Source: JAAXIE01 sp965263155 (lineage in GTDB: Bacteria; Chloroflexota; Dehalococcoidia; Lucifugimonadales; JAAXIE01). From it: DNA of 64,000 nt. A program made the position numbers and the translations under genes. This document shows positions 41,889-48,796 of the stretch, in pieces (position 1 is the stretch's first letter; each line of letters begins with the position of its first letter). Under the pieces are notes generated by a model, which saw nothing but the letters and a program-made list of their open reading frames with translations, searched no databases and was not told the origin of the DNA. Location of the stretch: contig OZ253586.1 in the NCBI GenBank assembly GCA_965263155.1, forward strand, positions 124,001 to 188,000. Direction: 5' to 3'.

Positions 41889-42270
41889 GGAGGTAGCGAT
41901 GAGTCGGAAATGCGGCCAGATGTGGCAAGCTAACTTACATACGACGGCGCGGCCAATGAGACCAGTTCCAGATACGAAAAAACGATTTTCAGCTACGCCC
42001 GTGGCCGCGCCCAGCTACGGATTTCAAGCGTTTGGCCGCGCCCCTCTGCTACAACACAGCACAACTTCAGACCGATTCATAGCTAGCGGGCACGCCCACT
42101 TGTGGCCAAGTCCGCCAAGCTGGCTCAGATACGCCGGTGCGGCCAAATCCGGCATGTTTCAGATACGGAAAACGGCCATTGCCGCGACCAGCTACGGATT
42201 TTAGGCACCATTGGCCGCGCCCCCCTGCTGCAACACAGCACGACTCCGGCCCCATTCATAGTAGCTACCC
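41889..42270 (+). repeat. Structured repeat leader element, copy 2 (two main stem-loops, internal duplication)
   Basis: GGAGGT-AGCG-ATG at 41889-41901 is followed by two stem-loops. GGCGCGGCCA at 41946-41955 pairs with TGGCCGCGCC at 42002-42011. GGTGCGGCCAA at 42136-42146 pairs with TTGGCCGCGCC at 42211-42221 (one G-T). Each encloses CAGATAC, an A-run and CAGCTACG. About 80 bp is directly repeated (42004-42083 and 42181-42261). The element ends ~25 bp before the MBL hydrolase gene on the same strand. Confidence 0.7.
41899..42204 (+). CDS. Possible 101-residue leader peptide in element 2
   Basis: An ATG four bases after GGAGGT opens a frame beginning MSRKCGQMWQANLHTTARPM. It matches the element 1 frame at M-x-R-K and at RPMRxVxDTKxxFxAT. 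The later part is a low-complexity translation of the repeats. Not confidently a protein. Confidence 0.25.
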   Translation: MSRKCGQMWQANLHTTARPMRPVPDTKKRFSATPVAAPSYGFQAFGRAPLLQHSTTSDRFIASGHAHLWPSPPSWLRYAGAAKSGMFQIRKTAIAATSYGF

Positions 42271-42293
42271 CAAGGTGAGCTAGGAGGGTTCCC

Positions 42294-43154
42294 ATGGCCA
42301 CAGTGCACATCCTCGGAGCGGGCACGCCCACTCCTACACCCACCCGCTTCGGCTCGTCTTACGTGGTCGATCTGGACGGTCAGTGCCTGATGGTGGACTG
42401 CGGGCCCGCAGCCACTCACAAGCTGGTGAAGGCTGGGCTGTGGCCGACCAACATCGACCACCTCTTCTTCACCCACCACCACTTCGACCATGACATCGAT
42501 TACCCCTGCTTCCTGCTCTGTCGCTGGGACCAGAGCATCGGCAAGGAGAACCGGCTGCAGGTCTTCGGCCCCACCCTTACCGAGACTGTCACCGAACGCA
42601 TCCTAGGCGAGGATGGGGCTTTCTCACACGACTGGAAGGCTAGGGTGAACCACCCTCTCAGCCAGCGGGTGTACGTCAACCGTGGCGGTACCCTTCCCCG
42701 CAAGCCCCCCGACGTGCTGGCCCGCGATGTCGGTCCCGGCCATGTGGCCTCCGGGACCGACTGGCAGATGACGGCTGCCCCGGCCGAGCACGTCCAGCCC
42801 TACCTCGATTCCCTCGCCTACCGTCTGGACACCTCGCACGGCAGCATAGTCTTCACCGGCGACACCCAGCCCTGCGCCTCGGTGGTGGAACTGGCCCAAG
42901 GCGCTGACCTCATGCTCTGCATGTGCTGGGATGATCAGGAGGTGATGCTGCAGAATGGCGAGGCCGAAGGCCAGTGTGGCACCACCGGTGCAGCCCGCAT
43001 GGCCCAGGAGGCAGGGGTGAAACGCCTGGCAGTAGTTCACATCGGTCCCCATCTAGCCACCCACGGCCCCATGGAGAAGGGCATCGGCGATATGAGGGCC
43101 ATCTACGACGGTAACCTCATCTTCGCCGACGAGCTATCAACGCTGGAGCTGTGA
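42294..43154 (+). CDS. MBL-fold metallo-hydrolase (RNase Z/arylsulfatase-like group)
   Basis: A 286-residue metallo-beta-lactamase-fold protein: VHILGAGTPTPTPTRFGSSY at the start, the metal motif FFTHHHFDHDIDY, a later GSIVFTGDTQP with the bridging Asp, and VVHIGPHL with the late His. The order is that of RNase Z-like MBL enzymes, but the substrate is unknown. GGAGGG lies before the ATG. It is preceded by structured leader element 2, and its last 60 bp are duplicated in inverted orientation at 41682-41743. Confidence 0.85.
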   Translation: MATVHILGAGTPTPTPTRFGSSYVVDLDGQCLMVDCGPAATHKLVKAGLWPTNIDHLFFTHHHFDHDIDYPCFLLCRWDQSIGKENRLQVFGPTLTETVTERILGEDGAFSHDWKARVNHPLSQRVYVNRGGTLPRKPPDVLARDVGPGHVASGTDWQMTAAPAEHVQPYLDSLAYRLDTSHGSIVFTGDTQPCASVVELAQGADLMLCMCWDDQEVMLQNGEAEGQCGTTGAARMAQEAGVKRLAVVHIGPHLATHGPMEKGIGDMRAIYDGNLIFADELSTLEL

Positions 43155-43289
43155 CCTAGCCGAACGAGGCTCCAGGGCACAATTCAGAGCCCTTGCGCCT
43201 CGTATGAGGTTGAGATGAGGGGGGTGGCCGATGGTGGCGGGGTTAAGACTTGCGGGATGCTATCTCTGGAAGGCAGCTTCCGCCCGACC

Positions 43290-44489
43290 CTAGGACGAAA
43301 CCCGTGCCAGTTCGACCGCCAGTGCTATGAGGGCCTCGTCCGCTCCGCGGGGACCTATGAGGGAGAGACCTACCGGTGCGCCGTTCACCTCGGCCAAAGG
43401 AAGGTTGATTTGGGGGGTACCAGAGGTTCCGGCGATGGTCGTGAGGCAACTGCCGCGGGCCTGCAGGGTCCGACGTTCCTGCTGTGTCCCTCCCAGCAGC
43501 GGGGCTGGCCCTACAGCCGTCGGCAGGCAGATGAACGCATCGTCGGCCAGCAGCCCTAGCACGCGCTGCACTGACTCTTCCCTAGCGTGGAGTGCGACCC
43601 TGACGTCCTCGTCGGTGACGGAACGCCCTGTCATGTACCGTTCGGTGACGCTGAAGGAGAAGCGGGGGTTGTGGCGATCAATCCAGTCCCTGGCTGTTTC
43701 CCAAGCCTCGCGACCTTGGAGTACCTGCTGTTGCTGGGACCACTCAGCCAAGCTGGTGGTAGCGATGCGCTCTGTCTGCACATTGCCGATGGCAGAGGCG
43801 ATGGCCCCGATATGAGGTTGCAGCGCCTCAACGGTTTCAGGGTCGGCGAGTTCGAAGGCGTCTTGGGCTAGGACTAGGCGGTGGGGCTGGAACGCATCGG
43901 CGTTCGGCTGCAAAACCACTGAGCCGATCCGAGCGAAAAGGTCAATGTCGCGGGCGAACCAGCCGATGGTGTCATAGCTGGGGGCTTGTATCAGGATGCC
44001 GTGCAGCGGGATGCGCCCGTGGGTGGGGCGCAGGCCGTAGAGGCCGCAGAAGGAGGAGGGCACGCGTACCGAGCCTCCAGTGTCGGAGCCGAGGGCGAAG
44101 TCTACCAGCGAACCAGCCACAGCGGAGGCTGAGCCGCTGGAGGAGCCGCCGGGCACGCGGTTGGGGGATCGGGGGTTGGTGGGAGTGCCGTAGTGAGCGT
44201 TCTCGCCAAAGATGCCGCGCGTAAGCTCGTCAGTATGGGTCTTGCCCACCATGGTCGCGCCGGCGTCCACCAGCGTTTGCACCACCCAAGCGGTGCGCTG
44301 GGCGGGAGCGTGGGTCCCCTTCCAGTCGGGGTTGCCACCGCCGGTGACGTGGCCCGCGACATCGAAGATGTCCTTGGCGGCGAAGGCAAGGCTAGCCAAG
44401 GGGCCGCTGGGGTTCCCCTCCAAGTATGCCTCGGTATCGCGGCAGAAGGCGTTAAGGCGGTCGTTGACGATTCGTGGAGGAGTTGACAC
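43290..44489 (-). CDS. Amidase (amidase signature family)
   Basis: A 399-residue amidase-signature enzyme. Catalytic Lys is in FAAKDIFDVAGH, the cis-Ser in VPGGSSSGSASAVA and the nucleophile Ser in GSDTGGSVRVPSSFCGLYGL, completing the Ser-cisSer-Lys triad. It hydrolyses an amide to acid plus ammonia; the substrate is not determinable. The start is the GTG at 44489 (VSTPPRIVNDRLN). It precedes a tRNA cluster on the same strand. Confidence 0.9.
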   Translation of the reverse strand: MSTPPRIVNDRLNAFCRDTEAYLEGNPSGPLASLAFAAKDIFDVAGHVTGGGNPDWKGTHAPAQRTAWVVQTLVDAGATMVGKTHTDELTRGIFGENAHYGTPTNPRSPNRVPGGSSSGSASAVAGSLVDFALGSDTGGSVRVPSSFCGLYGLRPTHGRIPLHGILIQAPSYDTIGWFARDIDLFARIGSVVLQPNADAFQPHRLVLAQDAFELADPETVEALQPHIGAIASAIGNVQTERIATTSLAEWSQQQQVLQGREAWETARDWIDRHNPRFSFSVTERYMTGRSVTDEDVRVALHAREESVQRVLGLLADDAFICLPTAVGPAPLLGGTQQERRTLQARGSCLTTIAGTSGTPQINLPLAEVNGAPVGLSLIGPRGADEALIALAVELARVSS

Positions 44490-44574
44490 GGCACCGTTCC
44501 ATCGGCCCCTTAGCCTGCCACAGGTAGCACGGCCAAAGGGCGGGTGAGATATGAGTACGTAGGATTTTAGAGGG

Positions 44575-44651
44575 TGGTGCGCTTGGCGGGACTCGAACCC
44601 ACGGCCTCAGCCTTCGCAGGGCTGCGCTCTATCCAGCTGAGCTACAAGCGC
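44575..44651 (-). tRNA. tRNA-Arg (GCG)
   Basis: A cloverleaf on the minus strand: acceptor GCGCTTG/CAAGCGC, D-stem GCTC/GAGC, anticodon stem CAGCC/GGCTG with loop CTGCGAA (anticodon GCG), T-loop TTCGAGT. The 3' ACCA is encoded. Confidence 0.92.
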
Positions 44652-44712
44652 GCATCTTCTGGTGCCAGCGTCCCAAGGACAGATCCAGTTGTGCCGAGGG
44701 TGGCAGCACCAG

Positions 44713-44798
44713 TGGTGCCGAGGGCGGGATTTGAACCCGCACGCCCGTAAGGACACTACGCCCTGAACGTAGCGCGTCTGCCGTTCCGCCACCTCGGC
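44713..44798 (-). tRNA. tRNA-Leu (CAG)
   Basis: A class II tRNA with a long variable arm: acceptor GCCGAGG/CCTCGGC, anticodon stem CTACG/CGTAG with loop TTCAGGG (anticodon CAG), T-loop TTCAAAT. The 3' ACCA is encoded. Confidence 0.92.
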
Positions 44799-44810
44799 TG
44801 GGACTCTTGC

Positions 44811-44886
44811 TGGTGGGCGATAGAGGATTTGAACCTCTGACCTCCTCGGTGTGAACGAGGCGCTCTAACCGCTGAGCTAACCGCCC
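44811..44886 (-). tRNA. tRNA-Val (CAC)
   Basis: Acceptor GGGCGGT/ATCGCCC (one G-T), D-stem GCTC/GAGC, anticodon stem CCTCG/CGAGG with loop TTCACAC (anticodon CAC), T-loop TTCAAAT. The 3' ACCA is encoded. Confidence 0.92.
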
Positions 44887-45021
44887 CTGTCAGCTTGCTC
44901 CAGACGCCTATTATAGGTGCGGCCATAGTTGCGGTGCAAGTCGGCCAGCTTGCCTCCCACGACGTATACAGCGCAAAATAGCCGGAGTCTCAATGCCCAA
45001 GTTCCATAAAGGAGGCACCAA

Positions 45022-45408
45022 GTGGACATCGCAAGAAAGAACTATCCCGAACTGCCAGCGCCCGGAGCGCCCCATTTCCATTCGGTGCGAATGGGTAATC
45101 TGCTGTTCCTCTCGGGCGCCACAGCCCGGGACACCGAAGCGGAGTATGGCGACATGGCCGAGCAGACCGAGGTAATCCTGAAGCGGATGAAGCTCATCCT
45201 GGAGGCCGAGGGCGGCACACTACAGAACATCGCAAAGATCACCAGCTTCGTCACTGAGATCGACAGCGAGGCTGGAGCCAAGACCCACGAGGTGCGCATG
45301 CGCTACTTCGGCGACGACCTGCCTGCCTCCACCCGGGTGCAGGTCGCCGGTCTGGTGGCGCCCCATCTCAAGATTGAGATAGAGGCCATAGCCGTCCTCC
45401 CGGAGTAG
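45022..45408 (+). CDS. RidA family (YjgF/YER057c/UK114) protein
   Basis: A 128-residue protein matching RidA-like enamine/imine deaminases: YPELPAPGAPHFHSVRMGNL, LLFLSGATARDTEAEYGDMA, LEAEGGTLQNIAKITSFVTE and STRVQVAGLVAPHLKIEIEA. The conserved Arg of the active site is in ASTRVQV. The GTG start at 45022 has AAAGGAGG seven bases before it. Function may be detoxification or a catabolic deaminase. Confidence 0.85.
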   Translation: MDIARKNYPELPAPGAPHFHSVRMGNLLFLSGATARDTEAEYGDMAEQTEVILKRMKLILEAEGGTLQNIAKITSFVTEIDSEAGAKTHEVRMRYFGDDLPASTRVQVAGLVAPHLKIEIEAIAVLPE

Positions 45409-45439
45409 GCGCCTAAAGGTCTGGACCAGCGCCAGAGTC

Positions 45440-45468
45440 TTGGGGAAAACCACGCCCTGCGTTATCAT
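45440..45468 (+). promoter_or_regulatory. Candidate promoter of the VOC gene at 45503
   Basis: TTGGGG at 45440-45445 and TATCAT at 45463-45468 with a 17-bp spacer, 34 bp before the ATG. Confidence 0.35.
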
Positions 45469-45502
45469 AGGGCGCTACCAAAGCTCAGAAGGAGAAGTAC
45501 AG

Positions 45503-45883
45503 ATGAAGGTAACCAAGTTCCTGCACACCGCCATACCCACGCTGCCCTACGACGAGACCTACGATTTCTACACCCGGGTGATGGGCATGAAGCTGGCCCC
45601 TAGGCCGGAGATACCCGGAATGCCCGGAGCATGGCTGGGCACCGACGGCGTCGCTGGCGAGCCCCAAGTCCACATCATCGGCTGCGAGCCGACCGGCGAG
45701 ACCCACGACCCCATCCAAGTCCACTACGCCCTGCAGGTGGAGTCGCTGGATGACGCCATGAGGGAACTGGACACCGAGGGCGTCCCCTACAGGCTCATCT
45801 CCGGTCTGGTAGGCAACCTGCGCCAGGTGTTCCTGCGCGACCCTGCTGGCAACCAGTTGGAGCTCCAAGAGGCCCGGAAGTAG
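45503..45883 (+). CDS. VOC family protein
   Basis: A 126-residue VOC-fold protein: KFLHTAIPTLPYDETYDFYT, HYALQVESLDDAMRELDTEG and the terminal FLRDPAGNQLELQE with the ligand Glu. The start at 45503 is preceded by AGAAGGAGAAG. An upstream in-frame extension would cross the putative promoter. Substrate unknown. Confidence 0.82.
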   Translation: MKVTKFLHTAIPTLPYDETYDFYTRVMGMKLAPRPEIPGMPGAWLGTDGVAGEPQVHIIGCEPTGETHDPIQVHYALQVESLDDAMRELDTEGVPYRLISGLVGNLRQVFLRDPAGNQLELQEARK

Positions 45884-45965
45884 CGTTTCAAGACACGGAG
45901 TCCATCAAAAGCGGTAGGCTAGTATCTCTGGCCTACCGTATGTTTCTTCTAAAGCCCCCCCTACT

Positions 45966-45998
45966 ACAACTGGTTGTATATAGCAACTGAAGTTGCTA
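45966..45998. promoter_or_regulatory. Paired operator-like inverted repeats before the Fic gene
   Basis: ACAAC-TG-GTTGT at 45966-45977 and TAGCAACT-GA-AGTTGCTA at 45981-45998 are both perfect inverted repeats in an AT-rich stretch. The second overlaps the putative -35 box TTGCTA, so a bound protein would block transcription. Confidence 0.5.
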
Positions 45999-46021
45999 GC
46001 AGCAAGGTAATTTGATACAAT
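45993..46021 (+). promoter_or_regulatory. Candidate promoter of the Fic gene
   Basis: TTGCTA at 45993-45998, 17-bp spacer and TACAAT at 46016-46021. Its -35 box forms the right arm of the 18-bp inverted repeat. The gene starts 54 bp further on. Confidence 0.5.
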
Positions 46022-46074
46022 TTGGCCTAAAAGTTTCAAGTTACTCGATCGCTTGAAAGAGGAGTTTCTAGTCT

Positions 46075-47229
46075 TTGCAGCGGTTAGGTGCTGAGCCCTA
46101 CGGGGATATGATTCTCACTGCCGAGGGAGAGCAGGCGTTTGTGCCTTATCCACTTCCTAGGCAACTTAACCTCAGTTCCGGCACGGTGTATCTGCTGGAC
46201 AAAGCCTCAAGAGCTATCGCTACGCTAGACGGTGTCGGGGAAACCATCCCGAACCCTAACCTCCTAATGAGACCGCTTCTCCGCCGTGAAGCGTTGCTGT
46301 CCTCTATGATCGAGGGAACTATCACCTCGCTTTCAGAAGTCTTCGCGTATGAAGCCGACCGTCAGGGAATGGCGAACCATGATGTTCGCGAAGTCATTAA
46401 CTACGTGATGGCCATGCAGCAAGGCGTCGAAGCGTTACGAAGGTTGCCGATTTCCTTAAGGTTCGTCAACGAAATCCATCTGAGATTACTCACTGGTGTA
46501 CGGGGAGAGGAAAAGAGGCCCGGCGAACTCAGGAGCGGCCAAGTCTACATCGGTGCACCAGGTTCGTCCATTAGGGATGCTCGGTTTATTCCACCTCCAC
46601 CCGACCAGGTACGAAGCCTATTCCTCGACTGGGAAGAGTTTGTCAACGAATCCTTAGAGTTACCGCCCCTCGTCAGGTGTGCCATGATGCACTACCAGTT
46701 TGAAACTATTCATCCCTACGAGGATGGTAACGGTAGGGTCGGCAGGCTGCTCATCACGCTGTTTTTGATCGCCAGCCAAGTGCTCTCCAAGCCCCTCCTA
46801 TATCTGAGCGCTTATTTTGAGCGTGATCGTCAGCGATATTACGACGAGCTACTGAACGTGAGTATAACGGGTGATTGGGAAAGGTGGTTTCGTTACTTCC
46901 TGATTGGTATAGATGAAGAGTCGAGGGATGTGATGGAGCGGATTCGCCGGTTACGGCAGCTGCATAGTGACTATCGTGAAGTGCTTCAGGCCGGCAGGGC
47001 GTCCTCAAGCGCGTTACAGTTACTGGACGAACTGTTCGCTAACCCATTTATGACCGTCCGTGGAGCCTCTGGTATCTTGGGCATGACAACCGCAGGAGCG
47101 CGTGGCGTCTTAGGCCGACTAGTAGAGTCTGGTTTAGTGCGACTAGATAGTAGGAGGTGGCCTCCTCGCTACATCGCCGATGACATCCTTGCAGCACTGG
47201 AGAGTCCAATGCGGACCACAGGTGATTAG
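46075..47229 (+). CDS. Fic family AMPylase-like protein with C-terminal winged helix
   Basis: A 384-residue Fic protein. An N-terminal inhibitory helix has the motif SSMIEG (S-x-x-x-E-G) at residues ~75-80, and the Fic core motif is HPYEDGNGRVGR. The C-terminal ~60 residues (MTVRGASGILGMTTAGARGV to SRRWPPRYIADD) form a winged helix. The motif predicts nucleotidyl transfer to a protein hydroxyl, kept in check by the inhibitory Glu. Start TTG 46075 behind AAAGAGGAG; ATG 46108 is possible. Base composition is more AT-rich than neighbours. The DNA-binding tail plus upstream inverted repeats suggest autoregulation. Confidence 0.88.
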   Translation: MQRLGAEPYGDMILTAEGEQAFVPYPLPRQLNLSSGTVYLLDKASRAIATLDGVGETIPNPNLLMRPLLRREALLSSMIEGTITSLSEVFAYEADRQGMANHDVREVINYVMAMQQGVEALRRLPISLRFVNEIHLRLLTGVRGEEKRPGELRSGQVYIGAPGSSIRDARFIPPPPDQVRSLFLDWEEFVNESLELPPLVRCAMMHYQFETIHPYEDGNGRVGRLLITLFLIASQVLSKPLLYLSAYFERDRQRYYDELLNVSITGDWERWFRYFLIGIDEESRDVMERIRRLRQLHSDYREVLQAGRASSSALQLLDELFANPFMTVRGASGILGMTTAGARGVLGRLVESGLVRLDSRRWPPRYIADDILAALESPMRTTGD

Positions 47230-47287
47230 TCATCGATCCAGGACGACGTTAGACAACAAGCTTGGGTGTCATACGGTGGGAGGAGTG

Positions 47288-47362
47288 TGGTGGCAACGAT
47301 AGGATTCGAACCTATGACCTAGCGCTTATGAAGCGCCCGCTCTGCCGCTGAGCTACGTTGCC
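47288..47362 (-). tRNA. tRNA-Met (CAT), elongator-type
   Basis: Acceptor GGCAACG/CGTTGCC, D-stem GCTC/GAGC, anticodon stem GGCGC/GCGCT with loop TTCATAA (anticodon CAT), T-loop TTCGAAT, 3' ACCA encoded. The stem lacks the three G-C pairs of initiator tRNA. A lysidine-modified tRNA-Ile(CAT) cannot be excluded by eye. Confidence 0.88.
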
Positions 47363-47449
47363 CCCTGAGGTCAGCCGGCCAGCCGCCGTGCTGCGACCCC
47401 GTGTAGAATACTGTAGCTGTGGCTATGCTAGCTGTCAAACCTACGCGTT

Positions 47450-47785
47450 ATGTCTGAACACCTCGCCCATACTGCCGACGCCCTGCGTGAGCAGCTGCGT
47501 GAACTGGCCTCGCGGGTGCGCCCGTTCCCGACGTTCCTCGGGCGGAACTGGTTGGAGGCGGTGGAGGTGGAGCCGGGAGGCGGCCTCGCGGATGTGGACC
47601 GGGGGTGTGTGGTGGTGTGCCCCGATGGGGAGCTGTACGAGTTGGTGTTGAGGCTCCTGCCTGGGGCTGAGGTTGTGAGCGATCCAAACCCTGCCGAGGA
47701 GTTGACACCTCTGGCGGTGTCTGATGGGGAGTACGTGGTTTGGGCGGAGGCGGCTTTGAAGGCGTTGGGGCCGTATACCGAGTGA
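47450..47785 (+). CDS. Unrecognised small acidic protein
   Basis: A 111-residue acidic protein. The N-terminus is helical (HLAHTADALREQLRELASRV) and the middle strand-rich (GRNWLEAVEVEPGGGLADVD, CVVVCPDGELYELVLRLLPG). No motif is recognised. The coding frame shows GC-rich third positions, which supports it as real. No ribosome site is evident before the ATG. It is convergent with moaC. Confidence 0.5.
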   Translation: MSEHLAHTADALREQLRELASRVRPFPTFLGRNWLEAVEVEPGGGLADVDRGCVVVCPDGELYELVLRLLPGAEVVSDPNPAEELTPLAVSDGEYVVWAEAALKALGPYTE

Positions 47786-47806
47786 CGGAGTTTGGAGTGA
47801 GGGTCA

Positions 47807-48301
47807 TTACTCCAAGAAGATGTCACCGCTCTTCCCGCCGGTCTTACTGACTAGGCGGACGGCCTCGATGCGCATGGCGCGGTCGACCGACTTGCACATG
47901 TCGTAGAGGGCTAGGGCTGCAACGGAGACGGCGGTCATGGCTTCCATCTCAACGCCGGTCTTGGCCGAAGTGGTGGCCGTGGCGGTGATCTCCACGCGCT
48001 GACGCTCGGGGTCGGCCTCAAGCTCGACTCCCACCCGGTCTAGGGGGAGGGGGTGGCAAAGTGGGATGAGTTGGGAGGTCTGCTTGGCCCCCATGATTCC
48101 CGCCAAGCGGGCCACGGCGAACACGTCGCCCTTTTCCATGGAGCCTTCCTGGATGCGGGCCAAGGTTTCGGGTTGCATGGAGACGAACCCTTTGGCCACT
48201 GCCTCGCGCCGGGTCGCTTCTTTCCAGCCGACGTCCACCATGCTGGCGCGTCCCTGCGGGTCCAAGTGGGTCAGGCCTGCGGGAGTTGGTTGTTGGGTCA
48301 T
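47807..48301 (-). CDS. moaC: Cyclic pyranopterin monophosphate synthase MoaC
   Basis: A 164-residue MoaC. THLDPQGRASMVDVGWKEAT is the usual opening. MGAKQTSQLIPLCHPLPLD, TATTSAKTGVEMEAMTAVSV and LALYDMCKSVDRAMRI carry the conserved active-site residues. It makes cPMP in molybdenum-cofactor synthesis with MoaA. It overlaps rnhA by 4 bp. The window's molybdenum hydroxylase would need this cofactor. Confidence 0.95.
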   Translation of the reverse strand: MTQQPTPAGLTHLDPQGRASMVDVGWKEATRREAVAKGFVSMQPETLARIQEGSMEKGDVFAVARLAGIMGAKQTSQLIPLCHPLPLDRVGVELEADPERQRVEITATATTSAKTGVEMEAMTAVSVAALALYDMCKSVDRAMRIEAVRLVSKTGGKSGDIFLE

Positions 48302-48789
48302 CTGGGCCTCCGCTTGCTGGACTCGTATTCCCTGTCGGGAGGCTGCCCACTCTTTCGCGCTTCTCCGTTGGCGAGTTGGTCGCACCGTTCGTTTAGCGGG
48401 TGGCCAGCGTGCCCCTTGACCCAGCGAAACTTCACGCTGTGCTCTTGGCACAGATCCAACATTTTCTCCCACAGGTCGGGATTGATGGCCCGCTCAGTCT
48501 TCGTGCGCATCCAGCCATTCTTATGCCAGCGTTGGGCCCAGCCCTTCTCCATGGCGTTGACCAGATATAGGGAGTCGCTGTAGAGAGTGACGGAGCTTGG
48601 GTCCTTCAAGGCATCAAGGCCCTCAATGGCAGCTAGAATCTCCATGCGATTGTTGGTGGTAAGGCGTCGGCCCCCCGATAGCTCGCGTTTCTGGTTTCCG
48701 TGCAACAACACCACGCCGTAGCCTCCAGGGCCGGGATTGCCGATGCAGGCGCCGTCAGTGTAGATGGTGACGTCCGGTGTACTGGCCAA
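48298..48789 (-). CDS. rnhA: Ribonuclease HI
   Basis: A 163-residue RNase HI. The four carboxylates are present: Asp in IYTDGACIGNPGPGGYG, Glu in NNRMEILAAIEGL, Asp in TLYSDSLYLVNAM and Asp in GHPLNERCDQLANGEA. It removes RNA from RNA-DNA hybrids. The proposed start is TTG 48789 (LASTPDVTIYTDG), eight bases after moaA's stop; a longer frame upstream overlaps moaA and is rejected. It is embedded in the moaA-moaC operon with 4-bp coupling to moaC. Confidence 0.92.
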   Translation of the reverse strand: MASTPDVTIYTDGACIGNPGPGGYGVVLLHGNQKRELSGGRRLTTNNRMEILAAIEGLDALKDPSSVTLYSDSLYLVNAMEKGWAQRWHKNGWMRTKTERAINPDLWEKMLDLCQEHSVKFRWVKGHAGHPLNERCDQLANGEARKSGQPPDREYESSKRRPR

Positions 48790-48796
48790 GGGCGTC

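Noticed and set aside
42294..43154. Assignment of the MBL gene as a true RNase Z
   Set aside because: The HxHxDH-type motif is shared by the whole superfamily, and no tRNA-processing arm is evident.
44575..44886. tRNA cluster as an integration (att) site
   Set aside because: No integrase and no duplicated tRNA 3' end is found in the window; the flanking amidase and RidA genes look ordinary.
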